NCBI GenBank assembly: GCA_002698705.1
Contig: NZZM01000029.1
Coordinates: 1 to 37,672 of the forward strand
From: Formosa sp.
GTDB taxonomy: Bacteria > Bacteroidota > Bacteroidia > Flavobacteriales > Flavobacteriaceae
Length of the DNA stretch: 37,672 nucleotides
Reading direction: 5' to 3'
This document shows positions 1 through 10,131 of this stretch, one piece after another. Each line of letters starts with the position of its first letter. The stretch's first letter is position 1. The position numbers and the translations under genes were made by a program. The notes below the pieces were generated by a model that was given only the letters and a program-made list of their open reading frames with translations, was not told the origin of the DNA and ran no database searches.

Positions 1-268
1 CATTGCGGAAAATGAATAAAATTCGCTCCGATGAATTTAAAACTTTGCCGCCTCCAGCAATAACATTTGGCAAAAATTTTAAAAATGTTTTCAACATACT
101 GTCCAAATCACTACCAATCAAATGCACTGCTTTGTATTTATCTTTTTTCAAAACAGAAATAATTTTTTCAATACTGACAGAATCGATTAAAAGATTTTTA
201 AAATCCGTCTCTTTTTTAACCTGAGTGGTTAAAATTATTGGTTTATTACCAACAAAAATTTTCTGCAT
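1..268 (-). CDS. NUDIX-family hydrolase, N-terminal part (runs off left edge)
   Basis: Minus-strand frame open from ATG at 268 to the edge: MQKIFVGNKPIILTTQVKKETDFKNLLIDSVSIEKIISVLKKDKYKAVHLIGSDLDSMLKTFLKFLPNVIAGGGKVLNSSERILFIFRN. Resembles the N-terminal extension of the flavobacterial NUDIX protein next to pyrE; the Nudix box itself is outside the window. Confidence 0.7.
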   Translation of the reverse strand, partial: MQKIFVGNKPIILTTQVKKETDFKNLLIDSVSIEKIISVLKKDKYKAVHLIGSDLDSMLKTFLKFLPNVIAGGGKVLNSSERILFIFRN

Positions 269-327
269 TGTTAATTAAAAACAAATTAATACCAAGTAAA
301 TGTAGTATTTTTTAATAATTTTGACCT

Positions 328-972
328 ATGATATTTAATAAAAATACTGCTAAAAAGACAGCTGAAGTTTTACTTCATATCAACGCCATTAAATTAAGTC
401 CTAACTCGCCATTTACCTGGGCATCTGGTTGGAAATCGCCCATATATTGTGATAATAGACTGGTGCTGTCCTATCCAACAATTCGAAATTACATCAAAAG
501 TGAACTTGCTAAAAACATAGAAAACACTTATGGTAAGCCTGATGTCATTGCAGGTGTTGCTACAGGTGCTATTGGAATTGGTTCTCTAGTAGCAGATGAT
601 ATGGGTCTTCCCTTTGTTTATGTTAGACCAGTAGCTAAAAAACATGGCCGTCAAAACCAAATTGAAGGCCGCTTAGAAAAAGGGCAAAACGTCGTTGTGG
701 TTGAAGATCTTATAAGCACCGGAAAAAGCAGTCTGAATGCTGTAGAAGCTTTAAAATTTCACGATGTTAACGTCAAAGGTATGGCGGCTATTTTTACCTA
801 CGGTTTTGAGCTTTCAAAAACTAATTTTTCTCAAAAAAATATAGATCTTCATACACTCAGTAATTACGACGTTTTATTGGAGCAAGCCCTTGATACTGGT
901 TTTATAAATGATAAAGAGTTAAAAGTATTATCCAAATGGAATAACAATCCATCTGAATGGAATATTAAATAA
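328..972 (+). CDS. pyrE: Orotate phosphoribosyltransferase
   Basis: FTWASGWKSPIYCDNR, PRPP-binding VVVVEDLISTGKSS; full-length 214 aa. Confidence 0.96.
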   Translation: MIFNKNTAKKTAEVLLHINAIKLSPNSPFTWASGWKSPIYCDNRLVLSYPTIRNYIKSELAKNIENTYGKPDVIAGVATGAIGIGSLVADDMGLPFVYVRPVAKKHGRQNQIEGRLEKGQNVVVVEDLISTGKSSLNAVEALKFHDVNVKGMAAIFTYGFELSKTNFSQKNIDLHTLSNYDVLLEQALDTGFINDKELKVLSKWNNNPSEWNIK

Positions 973-976
973 ATGT

Positions 977-1372
977 ATGACTTTAGAATCATCAACAATA
1001 AAAATATCAACATCTGCAGAAGACATATTTAATCATTTAACAGATGTGGGGAACTTTGAAGGGTTAATGCCTGAAAATATCACTAAATTCAAGTTAATGG
1101 GCGAAAATAAATTTATTTTTGCACTTGCTGGGATGCCTGAAATAATGCTTGAAAAGAAAATCCAGTACCCTAACGAAAGAATTATTTTGGGAGCAGCTGG
1201 TGGGAAATTAGATTTTTCAATTGAAATTAATATATCTTCGATAGGAATTCGTGAATGTGAGGCTAAAATATTATTTGAGGGAAAATTTAACCCAATGATG
1301 TCAATGATGATTAAAGGACCAATTTCAAAATTTATTGAAACCCTAGCTATAAATATTGAAAAATCAATTTAA
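977..1372 (+). CDS. SRPBCC (START/CoxG-like) family protein
   Basis: 131 aa with an SRPBCC-like pattern (TSAEDIFNHLTDVGNFEGLMPENI...); follows pyrE by 4 nt. Confidence 0.75.
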   Translation: MTLESSTIKISTSAEDIFNHLTDVGNFEGLMPENITKFKLMGENKFIFALAGMPEIMLEKKIQYPNERIILGAAGGKLDFSIEINISSIGIRECEAKILFEGKFNPMMSMMIKGPISKFIETLAINIEKSI

Positions 1373-2088
1373 TAGAGCATTTTAATTGATTTTGCATCAA
1401 ATTTTTCAGATAAACCATCTATTTTAACACAAAGTTTACCCGAATCAGATACTCCTTCAATAATTCCTAAAAAATTACGCTTTCCTTGAGAAACAAATTC
1501 AGAAGATTTATTTTTTCTAAATAAAGCCCTTTCATATGCAACTTTAAGTTCAAAAGAATCTTTAACGTTAAAATAAAAACTTAGTTTTTTCATTAATATG
1601 TTTCTTAAATCATTCAAATCATAGGTATCATTAATTATATTGCAAATTGAAATTGCATTTGGTAAATTTTCAAAATTGTTTTGATTTACATTTATACCTA
1701 TTCCGATAATTGCATGTTGAATACTTTTATTTTTAATTATTAACTTGATTAAAATGCCTGAAATTTTATTATTTCTATATAAAATATCGTTTGGCCATTT
1801 TATTGATAGTTCAGGGATTTCTAAAGATTTTAGAGTCATAAAAACAGCCAAAGAAACACGCATATTTATATAAAATTGATTTTTTATATCTGTTTGAATA
1901 TTCTTTTTGAAAATGCTTATCAAAAGATTCTTACCTCTTTCTGAACTCCATTTTGTTCCGTATTGTCCAAAACCATTAGATTGATAATCAGCTACTACTG
2001 CTGAAAAGTCTTCAAGATGTATCTTATTAATTAAATTTTCTAGATAACTATTAGTAGAATTAATAGAATTGAATTTGATGATCTGCAC
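1369..2088 (-). CDS. birA: Biotin--[acetyl-CoA-carboxylase] ligase, monofunctional (no N-terminal HTH)
   Basis: STNSYL, ADYQSNGFGQYGTKWSSERGKNLLISI, IKWPNDILYRNNKISGILIK, GIGINVN; GTG start. 4-nt tail-to-tail overlap with the SRPBCC gene. Confidence 0.92.
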   Translation of the reverse strand: MQIIKFNSINSTNSYLENLINKIHLEDFSAVVADYQSNGFGQYGTKWSSERGKNLLISIFKKNIQTDIKNQFYINMRVSLAVFMTLKSLEIPELSIKWPNDILYRNNKISGILIKLIIKNKSIQHAIIGIGINVNQNNFENLPNAISICNIINDTYDLNDLRNILMKKLSFYFNVKDSFELKVAYERALFRKNKSSEFVSQGKRNFLGIIEGVSDSGKLCVKIDGLSEKFDAKSIKMLY

Positions 2089-2179
2089 AATATTTTTGTA
2101 TTAAATTATAATTTAATTAAGATAATAAATCGTGATTTTGACTTAAAAAAACAATAAATTTGCATTGCAACACGAATAT

Positions 2180-2551
2180 ATGATAAAAAATACATCTGAT
2201 TCAGATTTACTTATTGGACTTATTATAAAAGGTATGGAAGAGATTAAAGGTAAAAATATCAATCTACTCGACCTTAGAAATATTGAGAATGCATTTTGTG
2301 ATTACTTCGTCATATGCGACGGGAATTCAAACACCCAAGTAAATGCGATTACAAACTCAATAAGTAAAATTGTAAGTAAAGAAATTATGGAAAAACCTTA
2401 CCAAATTGAAGGTGTAGAAAATGCTGAGTGGATATTGATGGATTATATTAATGTCGTTGTCCACATATTTCAAAAACATAAACGTGAATATTACGACGTG
2501 GAAAACTTATGGGGTGATGCAAAAATTACAGAGATAGAAACTAGTTATTAA
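2180..2551 (+). CDS. rsfS: Ribosome silencing factor (RsfS/YbeB/Iojap family)
   Basis: IKGMEEIKGKNINLLDLRNIENAFCDYFVICDGNSNTQVNAI...VVHIFQKHKREYYDVENLWGDA. ATG at 2180 preferred over the TTG at 2165 because a TAnnTTTG box lies at 2155-2162. Confidence 0.93.
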   Translation: MIKNTSDSDLLIGLIIKGMEEIKGKNINLLDLRNIENAFCDYFVICDGNSNTQVNAITNSISKIVSKEIMEKPYQIEGVENAEWILMDYINVVVHIFQKHKREYYDVENLWGDAKITEIETSY

Positions 2552-2559
2552 TAAAAAAT

Positions 2560-4509
2560 ATGTCCAAAGATAAAAAACAAAATAACTTTAAATTTAATAA
2601 TTGGTGGGTTTATGGGTCAGTAATTGGGATTTTCGTGATTTTCCAGATATTTTCAGGTAGTATTGGAACAACAAATGGTATCACAACCACACCTTCCAAA
2701 TTTTTTAATTTCCTAAGAAATGGTGACGTAAAAAAAGTTGAAATTGTAAATAAACGAAAAGCTTTAGTATATCTTATTGATAAGGCTTTATCGAAAGAAG
2801 TGCATAGAAAATCAAAACCTAGTCAGTTTCTTCCAATAGGTACTATACCTAATTATAATTTTGAATTTGGAGACGTTCAATTATTTCAAAAACAGTTAGA
2901 AGAAACAATAGAGGAAGAAAGATTAAATACTGAGCTGAACTTTAGAACTGAAACAAATGCATTTGGAGATATAATTATTTCAATTATCCCATTTATTGTA
3001 ATTATTGCCATATGGATATTTATTATGAGAAGAATGTCAGGTGGTGGTGGTCCAGGTGGTGGTGGACAAATTTTTAATATTGGAAAATCAAAAGCAAAGT
3101 TATTTGATCAAAAACTAGAGACTAAAACTACGTTCCAAGATGTCGCTGGATTAGAAGGTGCTAAAGAAGAAGTCCAAGAAATTGTAGACTTTTTGAAAAA
3201 CCCCGATAAATATACAGCTCTAGGTGGTAAAATACCTAAAGGCGCTCTACTTGTAGGCCCACCTGGTACAGGTAAAACGTTATTGGCAAAAGCAGTAGCC
3301 GGTGAAGCCAAAGCACCTTTCTTTTCTCTATCAGGTTCTGATTTTGTTGAAATGTTTGTTGGAGTTGGTGCCTCTAGAGTTCGTGACTTATTCAAACAAG
3401 CAAAAGATAAATCTCCTTCAATAATTTTTATTGACGAAATTGATGCAATTGGACGAGCAAGAGGTAAAAGTAATTTCTCTGGTTCTAATGATGAGAGAGA
3501 GAATACATTAAACCAACTACTTACTGAAATGGATGGTTTTGGATCAAATACTAACGTTATAGTTTTAGCTGCCACTAACCGTGCAGATGTTTTGGATAAA
3601 GCACTAATGCGTGCCGGTAGATTTGACCGCCAGATTTATGTTGACTTGCCTGACCTTCGCGAGAGAAAAGAAATTTTTGAAGTGCATCTGAAGCCTCTGA
3701 AAAAATCTAAAGATTTGGATACAGACTTTTTATCAAAACAAACCCCTGGATTTTCTGGTGCTGACATAGCAAATGTTTGTAATGAAGCTGCATTAATAGC
3801 TGCAAGAAAAGATAAAAAAGCAGTAGGAAAACAAGATTTTCTAGATGCAGTTGATCGAATAATTGGAGGGTTAGAAAAGAAAAATAAAATAATCACACCG
3901 GAAGAAAAAAAAGCTGTTGCATTTCATGAAGCTGGACATGCTACTGTAAGTTGGATGTTAGAACACGCTGCTCCACTTGTAAAAGTAACTATAGTTCCTA
4001 GAGGCCGCTCCCTTGGAGCAGCCTGGTATTTACCTGAAGAACGTCTAATTGTAAGACCAGAGCAAATGTTAGATGAAATGTGCGCAGCACTGGGAGGGAG
4101 AGCTGCTGAAAAAGTTATTTTTAATAAAATATCTACTGGAGCTCTGAGTGATTTAGAAAAGGTAACTAAACAAGCCCGTGCCATGGTAACAATTTATGGT
4201 CTGAGTGATAATGTTGGAAACTTAACTTATTATGATTCATCAGGTCAAAATGAATACGGCTTTACAAAACCATATAGCGAGAAAACTTCAGAGTTGATAG
4301 ACAAAGAAATTTCAGATATTATTGAAAAGCAATATCAGCGTGCAATAGACTTATTAAAAAAACACAAAGCTAAGCTTACTGAGCTTGCTGAAGTATTGCT
4401 TAAGGATGAAGTGATTTTTAAGGACAACCTTGAATCCATTTTTGGTAAAAGACCATTTGAAAGTTCTAAAAAAGAGTCTACTATTCAAGAAACAGGTGAG
4501 GAAGAATAA
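2560..4509 (+). CDS. ftsH: ATP-dependent zinc metalloprotease FtsH
   Basis: Walker A GPPGTGKT, Walker B SIIFIDEID, SRH region, HEAGH zinc site, N-terminal TM segments. Confidence 0.98.
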   Translation: MSKDKKQNNFKFNNWWVYGSVIGIFVIFQIFSGSIGTTNGITTTPSKFFNFLRNGDVKKVEIVNKRKALVYLIDKALSKEVHRKSKPSQFLPIGTIPNYNFEFGDVQLFQKQLEETIEEERLNTELNFRTETNAFGDIIISIIPFIVIIAIWIFIMRRMSGGGGPGGGGQIFNIGKSKAKLFDQKLETKTTFQDVAGLEGAKEEVQEIVDFLKNPDKYTALGGKIPKGALLVGPPGTGKTLLAKAVAGEAKAPFFSLSGSDFVEMFVGVGASRVRDLFKQAKDKSPSIIFIDEIDAIGRARGKSNFSGSNDERENTLNQLLTEMDGFGSNTNVIVLAATNRADVLDKALMRAGRFDRQIYVDLPDLRERKEIFEVHLKPLKKSKDLDTDFLSKQTPGFSGADIANVCNEAALIAARKDKKAVGKQDFLDAVDRIIGGLEKKNKIITPEEKKAVAFHEAGHATVSWMLEHAAPLVKVTIVPRGRSLGAAWYLPEERLIVRPEQMLDEMCAALGGRAAEKVIFNKISTGALSDLEKVTKQARAMVTIYGLSDNVGNLTYYDSSGQNEYGFTKPYSEKTSELIDKEISDIIEKQYQRAIDLLKKHKAKLTELAEVLLKDEVIFKDNLESIFGKRPFESSKKESTIQETGEEE

Positions 4510-4589
4510 CATTTTTTAATAAAAATTTAATTTAATGTTATGTATAATTTTTATATTTGGTTTATATATTTATAACCTTTTTCTTCCAT

Positions 4590-5198
4590 ATGAATTTATT
4601 TAAAAAAATATTTAATTCAAGAAAAACAGGACTTAAAAAGGTTTTAAAAAAAGAACAAGAAGAGCAGTATTTAGAAAAAAATGCTTACGCTGTTGATGAG
4701 CTTTTTACAATCAATTTTAATAAAAATGGCGGAAAATTCCTTTATTCTACATCTATTGATGAAGTCCATGTTTTTTTAAAGAAAATTCTCGAAGAAAATA
4801 AATGGGATGACAAATCTGTTTTAATTTTGAGTTCAAAATTAAAAAAACAATTTAGTAGTTTTCATTGGAAAACAACAAAAAATATTAGTGATGCTCAACT
4901 TTTATTTACTACCTGTGAATATTTAATTGCTTTTGACGGTTCTTTACTTATATCGTCTAATCAAATCGCTGAAAAAAAATTAAAAGAATTACCTAAAAAC
5001 TTTATCGTCTTTGCAAGTACCAGCCAAATTGTACAAACTATTGGCCAGGGGCTTCAAGGCATTAAAGCTAAAAATAAAAAGAATATTCCATCAAATATTA
5101 CTACAATTAAGCACTTTAAAATTGACAAGGACAATAATTTTATGAATTATGGAAGTAGTTCAAAAAATTTATATTTAATATTATTAGAAGATTTATAA
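4590..5198 (+). CDS. LUD domain protein (LutB/LutC-like)
   Basis: Resembles single-domain LUD proteins; ATG at 4590 (MNLFKKIFNSRKTG) is more plausible than the longer ORF start. Confidence 0.65.
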   Translation: MNLFKKIFNSRKTGLKKVLKKEQEEQYLEKNAYAVDELFTINFNKNGGKFLYSTSIDEVHVFLKKILEENKWDDKSVLILSSKLKKQFSSFHWKTTKNISDAQLLFTTCEYLIAFDGSLLISSNQIAEKKLKELPKNFIVFASTSQIVQTIGQGLQGIKAKNKKNIPSNITTIKHFKIDKDNNFMNYGSSSKNLYLILLEDL

Positions 5199-5205
5199 TT
5201 ACGTT

Positions 5206-6027
5206 TTGAAAGAGTTTTTACTGCGTTTAGTTTCTGGTGTTTTGTTTGTAACCTTAATGGTTAGCTCAGCTATGAATAAATTTACTTTTCTGGCTCTGAT
5301 GTTTGTCTTTGGGTTTATTTGTTTAAAAGAATTTAATAAATTAATTGAACAAAAAAACAGTTTTTCATATTTTATTTTTTCCTTACTATTCTTTGTTTTT
5401 AGTTTTTTGGAAATGTTTATTGAAAACTCATTAGGAATTCATGAAGCATCTCAAATACTTCATGTTATTAGTATTTTTGTTTTACTTTTTTTAACCAGGG
5501 ATCTTTTTTCTTCAAAAAGCTTACCTAAATTGTTGACCAATAGATATATAAACACTACTTTCTATATTAGTGGAGGTATTATTTTTATAGTCTTAATTCC
5601 TTTTAGCTCTGGAATTTATAACCAACAAATAATTATAGGAATGTTTGTACTTATTTGGATTAATGATACGTTTGCATATTTAATCGGGAGTAATTACGGT
5701 CGTCAAAAATTATTTGAAAGTGTATCTCCAAAAAAAACAGTAGAAGGTTTTTTAGGTGGTGTTTTTTTCGCAGCTATTGGGAGTTATTTTATTTTTTTAT
5801 TTACAAATGATTTACAATTTTCCAGTTGGCTAATTATGAGCGTTATAATTAGTGTCTTTGGAACAATTGGAGACTTGATTGAGTCTAAGTATAAACGCCA
5901 AGCAGAAGTAAAAGATAGTGGTAAACTTATGCCTGGTCACGGAGGTTTATTAGACAGGTTAGACAGTGCTATTTTTATTGCACCTTTCATTTATTTATTT
6001 TTAAGATTATTAAATTATGTTTCATAA
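5206..6027 (+). CDS. cdsA: Phosphatidate cytidylyltransferase
   Basis: Polytopic; C-terminal signature SPKKTVEGFLGG...GDLIESKYKRQAEVKDSGKLMPGHGGLLDRLDS. TTG start. Confidence 0.95.
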   Translation: MKEFLLRLVSGVLFVTLMVSSAMNKFTFLALMFVFGFICLKEFNKLIEQKNSFSYFIFSLLFFVFSFLEMFIENSLGIHEASQILHVISIFVLLFLTRDLFSSKSLPKLLTNRYINTTFYISGGIIFIVLIPFSSGIYNQQIIIGMFVLIWINDTFAYLIGSNYGRQKLFESVSPKKTVEGFLGGVFFAAIGSYFIFLFTNDLQFSSWLIMSVIISVFGTIGDLIESKYKRQAEVKDSGKLMPGHGGLLDRLDSAIFIAPFIYLFLRLLNYVS

Positions 6028-6664
6028 AGAAGGTAGAACCATTATTTTTATAAGTATGTTAATTGTTGGAAGTTTATTCTTATTGATGGATTTCATTGGG
6101 ATTCCATGGTTGATTAAAACACTCCAAATTGGACTGTTACTTATTTTTATTTTAATCTTACAATTTTTTAGAAATCCCAAACGCAATATTCAATTCAACG
6201 ATGCACAAGTTATGTCTCCTGTAGATGGTAAAGTGGTTGTTATTGAAGAAGTTCTTGAATCTGAGTTTTTTAATGATAAACGCCTGCAAGTAAGTGTTTT
6301 TATGTCTCCAATCAATGTACATGTAACACGATACCCTATTGGAGGAAAAATAATTTTTAGCAAGTACCACCCTGGAGATTATTTAGTAGCCTGGCATCCA
6401 AAATCAAGCGAAAAAAATGAACGTACAACTGTGGTTGTTGAAAATTTTAAGTTTGGTAAAGTTCTCTATCGCCAAATTGCTGGAGCTCTAGCAAGACGCA
6501 TAGTTAATTATGCTGAAGAAGGTCATAATGTAGTTCAAGGAAGTGATGCTGGTTTTATAAAATTTGGGTCAAGAGTAGATTTATTTTTACCTTTAGACAC
6601 CAAACTCAATATTAAACTCAATCAAAAAGTTAGAGGCGGTGAAACAATCATTGGAGAACTTTAA
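6017..6664 (+). CDS. psd: Phosphatidylserine decarboxylase family protein (short form)
   Basis: VMSPVDGKVVVIEEV, VFMSPINVHVTRYPIGG, C-terminal FGSR self-processing site; overlaps cdsA end. Confidence 0.93.
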   Translation: MFHKEGRTIIFISMLIVGSLFLLMDFIGIPWLIKTLQIGLLLIFILILQFFRNPKRNIQFNDAQVMSPVDGKVVVIEEVLESEFFNDKRLQVSVFMSPINVHVTRYPIGGKIIFSKYHPGDYLVAWHPKSSEKNERTTVVVENFKFGKVLYRQIAGALARRIVNYAEEGHNVVQGSDAGFIKFGSRVDLFLPLDTKLNIKLNQKVRGGETIIGEL

Positions 6665-6665
6665 A

Positions 6666-6932
6666 ATGGGGCAAAGTAATTTAAATACTGAATTTGATAT
6701 GGCAGTTAAAAGCATCAACGATCACAAAGATCCATTTCCTGCGGACACCTTATTAAAGTTGTATGCTTACTACAAAAAAGCTACTAATAATTACAATAGA
6801 CCTGGCAGCAGTAAAGCCATAATTAATGCATTTAAAACAAATGCACTTTTCCAGGTTGAAAACATATCTGAAGACGAAGCAAAAAGACGATATATAGACC
6901 TAGCAAAAAAATATTTGCTTTACAGAACTTAA
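6666..6932 (+). CDS. Acyl-CoA-binding protein (ACBP)
   Basis: 88 aa MGQSNLNTEFDMAVKSI...LKLYAYYKKATNNYNRPG...; ACBP-like helix pattern. ATG at 6666 is the likely start. Confidence 0.85.
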   Translation: MGQSNLNTEFDMAVKSINDHKDPFPADTLLKLYAYYKKATNNYNRPGSSKAIINAFKTNALFQVENISEDEAKRRYIDLAKKYLLYRT

Positions 6933-6934
6933 AA

Positions 6935-9565
6935 TCAGGTCAAGTTTTTCAAGCTTTTCTCTAAGGTTTCAATCTTTGCTAAGGAATCGGCTTCCTTTTT
7001 CTTTTCACTAGCCACTACTTGCTCAGGAGCATTTGACACAAAACGAATATTTGAAAGTTTTTTCTGGACAGATTTTAAAAATCCTTTAGTATAATTCAAT
7101 TCTTCATTGATCTTGGCAATCTCAGCCTCTAAATCAATTGCTATATCAGCTACTAGAAAATACTCATTTGACTTTACACGGAACGAAAATGCTTTTTCAA
7201 TGGAAATATCTGTATAATTAATTTTGGAAATATTGCCAAGCTTAGAAATCAAACCATCAAATTTTTGAGTACTTAAGAACTTATTGATGACATGAAGTTC
7301 AACTGTTGTTTTGAATGGAATTTGTTTTTGTTTACGTAAATTTCGGATGCCAGAAATCACCTCCGAAGCAAAATGAAATTCTTTCAATAAAGAAGTATCG
7401 TAAGATCTTGATGCAGGCCAACTAGAAACAATAAGCGCTTGATCTGGAGTACGTGTTTTTAAGAGTTGCCATATTTCTTCTGTTAAAAATGGCATAAAAG
7501 GGTGTAAAATTTTCAAATTTTCTTCCAGCAAATGTACAATAGTAGTATGTGTTGCACTGTCAATAGGTGCGCCATAATCGGGCTTGATCATTTCCAGTAG
7601 CCAAGAACAAAAATCATCCCATACATGCTTATAAATGGCCATCAAAGCATCACTCAAACGGTATTTACTAAAATGGTCTTCAATCTCGGATAAAACTTTT
7701 TGAAATTTAGAGACGTACCATTCCAATGCAATGGCCGCATGTTCAGGCTGATCTATTTCAGCAATTTCCCATCCATCAATAAGTCGAAATGCATTCCAAA
7801 TTTTATTTCCAAATGCTTTTCCCTGTTGACAGAGTGATTCATCAAATAATAAATCATTGCCCGCAGCAGAACTCAATAAGAGCCCTATGCGCACCCCATC
7901 AGCTCCAAAATGTTCAATTAATTTTAAAGCATCGGGTGAATTGCCCAAAGATTTACTCATTTTTCGACGTTCCTTATCTCGAACCAATCCCGTCAAATAA
8001 ACATTTTTAAACGGTTTTTTATCTCTAAATTCAAAACCAGCAACAATCATTCTAGCCACCCAGAAAAACAAAATATCTGGACCAGTAACCAAATCATTGG
8101 TTGGGTAATAATAATTGATCTCTTCATTGTTGGGGTTTCTTATACCATCAAAAACAGAAATAGGCCAAAGCCAAGATGAAAACCAAGTGTCTAAAACATC
8201 GGAGTCTTGTCTTAAGTTTTCAATTTTTAAGCTCGTATTTTGAGTTTTTTTATGCACCAATTCAAGCGCAGCTTCTTTGGAAATTGCTACGACAAAGTCG
8301 TCTTTTCCATCCCCGAAATAATAGGCAGGTATTTGTTGCCCCCAATACAACTGTCTTGAAATATTCCAATCACGAATGTTCTCCAGCCAATGGCGGTAGG
8401 TATTCTTGAATTTTTTAGGAAATAATTTAACGGTTTGAGTGTCTAAAACGGCTTCAATAGCAGGTTTTGCCAAGCCTTCCATTTTCAAAAACCACTGTTC
8501 AGAAAGCCGCGGCTCAATCACCACTTTGGTACGCTCAGAGGTTCCCACCTTGTGCAAATGAGATTCCGTTTTGACCAGACATCCTTTTGCTTTTAATTCT
8601 TTTGAAATTTCTTTACGCACTACGAAACGATCCTTTCCTTCGTAGTGTAATCCGTAACTATTAAGAGTGGCATCTGGGTTAAAAATATCAATAACTTTTA
8701 AGCTATGCTTATCACCCAATATTTTATCATTCTCGTCGTGGGCAGGGGTTACTTTCAAACATCCTGTACCAAATTCTATGTCCACATATTCATCTTCAAT
8801 AATTGGAACAACTCTGTTGCAAATAGGAACAATCGCTTTTTTCCCTTTTAAATGCTGGAATCGATCATCGTTAGGGTTGATACAAACAGCTGAATCTCCT
8901 AAAATAGTTTCAGGACGCGTTGTGGCAATGGTAAGCTGTTCATCGCTGCCTTGAACTGCATATGTTACGTAGTATAAGTTGCCTTGTCGCTCTTCGTAGA
9001 TTACTTCTTCGTCTGACAGGGTAGTTTGTGCTTTTGGATCCCAATTGACCATTCTGAAACCTCTGTAAATCAAACCTTTATTGTAAAGGTCAATAAAAAC
9101 AGAAATGACAGATTCACTCATATCTGTGTCTAGTGTAAACTTGGTGCGATCCCAATCACAAGAACAACCCAGTTTTTGAAGCTGATTTAAAATAATGCCA
9201 CCATATTCGTGAGTCCATTCCCAAGCATGCTCTAAAAATTCATCACGGCTTAAATCGTTTTTATCAATCCCTTTTTCCTTAAGCTTTGAAACCACCTTCG
9301 CCTCAGTTGCTATTGAAGCATGGTCAGTACCCGGAACCCAGCAAGCATTTTTACCTTTCAAACGCGCACGCCTAATAAGCACATCTTGTATGGTGTTATT
9401 AAGCATGTGGCCCATGTGTAAAATACCAGTGACATTTGGCGGAGGGATAACAATAGTGTAGGGAGTCCTTTCATCCGGGGTAGAATGAAAAAAATTATGT
9501 TCCATCCAATAATCATACCATTTCTGTTCAACTTTAGCTGAATCGTATTTAGAAGGTATATTCAT
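6935..9565 (-). CDS. valS: Valyl-tRNA synthetase
   Basis: PPPNVTGILHMGHMLNNTIQD, KMSKSLGN, C-terminal coiled coil; 876 aa. Confidence 0.98.
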   Translation of the reverse strand: MNIPSKYDSAKVEQKWYDYWMEHNFFHSTPDERTPYTIVIPPPNVTGILHMGHMLNNTIQDVLIRRARLKGKNACWVPGTDHASIATEAKVVSKLKEKGIDKNDLSRDEFLEHAWEWTHEYGGIILNQLQKLGCSCDWDRTKFTLDTDMSESVISVFIDLYNKGLIYRGFRMVNWDPKAQTTLSDEEVIYEERQGNLYYVTYAVQGSDEQLTIATTRPETILGDSAVCINPNDDRFQHLKGKKAIVPICNRVVPIIEDEYVDIEFGTGCLKVTPAHDENDKILGDKHSLKVIDIFNPDATLNSYGLHYEGKDRFVVRKEISKELKAKGCLVKTESHLHKVGTSERTKVVIEPRLSEQWFLKMEGLAKPAIEAVLDTQTVKLFPKKFKNTYRHWLENIRDWNISRQLYWGQQIPAYYFGDGKDDFVVAISKEAALELVHKKTQNTSLKIENLRQDSDVLDTWFSSWLWPISVFDGIRNPNNEEINYYYPTNDLVTGPDILFFWVARMIVAGFEFRDKKPFKNVYLTGLVRDKERRKMSKSLGNSPDALKLIEHFGADGVRIGLLLSSAAGNDLLFDESLCQQGKAFGNKIWNAFRLIDGWEIAEIDQPEHAAIALEWYVSKFQKVLSEIEDHFSKYRLSDALMAIYKHVWDDFCSWLLEMIKPDYGAPIDSATHTTIVHLLEENLKILHPFMPFLTEEIWQLLKTRTPDQALIVSSWPASRSYDTSLLKEFHFASEVISGIRNLRKQKQIPFKTTVELHVINKFLSTQKFDGLISKLGNISKINYTDISIEKAFSFRVKSNEYFLVADIAIDLEAEIAKINEELNYTKGFLKSVQKKLSNIRFVSNAPEQVVASEKKKEADSLAKIETLEKSLKNLT

Positions 9566-9684
9566 AGTAACAAAAGTACTTATATTTTACGTGCTTTAAA
9601 ATTAAAAAAACTACAATTATGCAATCAGATTTTTGGATTGAACAAAAAATCTTTAAATTTACATATTAAAAAAATTTCACAAGC

Positions 9685-10110
9685 ATGAAAAAAATATATT
9701 CAATCATACTTATTGGCTTTTTTACAATAACAATTTCAGCTCAAGAAAAAATAGCCAAAATTGAATTTGAAACTACTGTTATCGATTATGGTACTATTGA
9801 AAAAGGTGCCAATGGTATTCGTGTTTTTAAGTTTACAAATACTGGCAATGCACCCCTAGTCGTGAGTGCTGTTAAGTCTAGCTGTGGTTGTACTGTTCCA
9901 AAAAAACCCGAAGCGCCAATTCTCCCAGGTGAAGATGGTGAGATTCAGGTTAAATATGATACCAAAAGAGTCAACCCCATCCGGAAAACTATTACGGTAA
10001 CTTCCAATGCGGATACTCCAACAGTGGCCCTTAAAATTAAAGGAAATGTGGTTGACCCAAGTAAAACAAATATTTTAAAACCCACTACAAAAAGTGTTGT
10101 AGAAAAGTAA
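9685..10110 (+). CDS. DUF1573 domain-containing secreted protein
   Basis: Signal peptide MKKIYSIILIGFFTITISAQ; KFTNTGNAPLVVSAVKSSCGCTVPKKPEAPILPGEDGEIQVKYDT. Confidence 0.92.
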   Translation: MKKIYSIILIGFFTITISAQEKIAKIEFETTVIDYGTIEKGANGIRVFKFTNTGNAPLVVSAVKSSCGCTVPKKPEAPILPGEDGEIQVKYDTKRVNPIRKTITVTSNADTPTVALKIKGNVVDPSKTNILKPTTKSVVEK

Positions 10111-10131
10111 ATGATACTTAAACATTTAAAC

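Noticed and set aside
3-224. 73-aa plus-strand ORF at the left edge
   Set aside because: Antisense to a minus-strand frame that encodes a plausible NUDIX-protein N-terminus starting at 268; no recognisable domain in the plus ORF.
3036-3066. GGT-rich repeat (GGTGGTGGTCCAGGTGGTGGTGG)
   Set aside because: Encodes the Gly-rich linker common in FtsH (SGGGGPGGGGQ); ordinary low-complexity coding sequence.
3108-4184. Three antisense ORFs within ftsH
   Set aside because: Opposite highly conserved AAA and protease coding sequence; no start context or domain, typical of shadow ORFs.
7789-8954. Plus-strand ORFs inside valS
   Set aside because: Fully contained in the conserved valyl-tRNA synthetase gene on the opposite strand; no coding signature.
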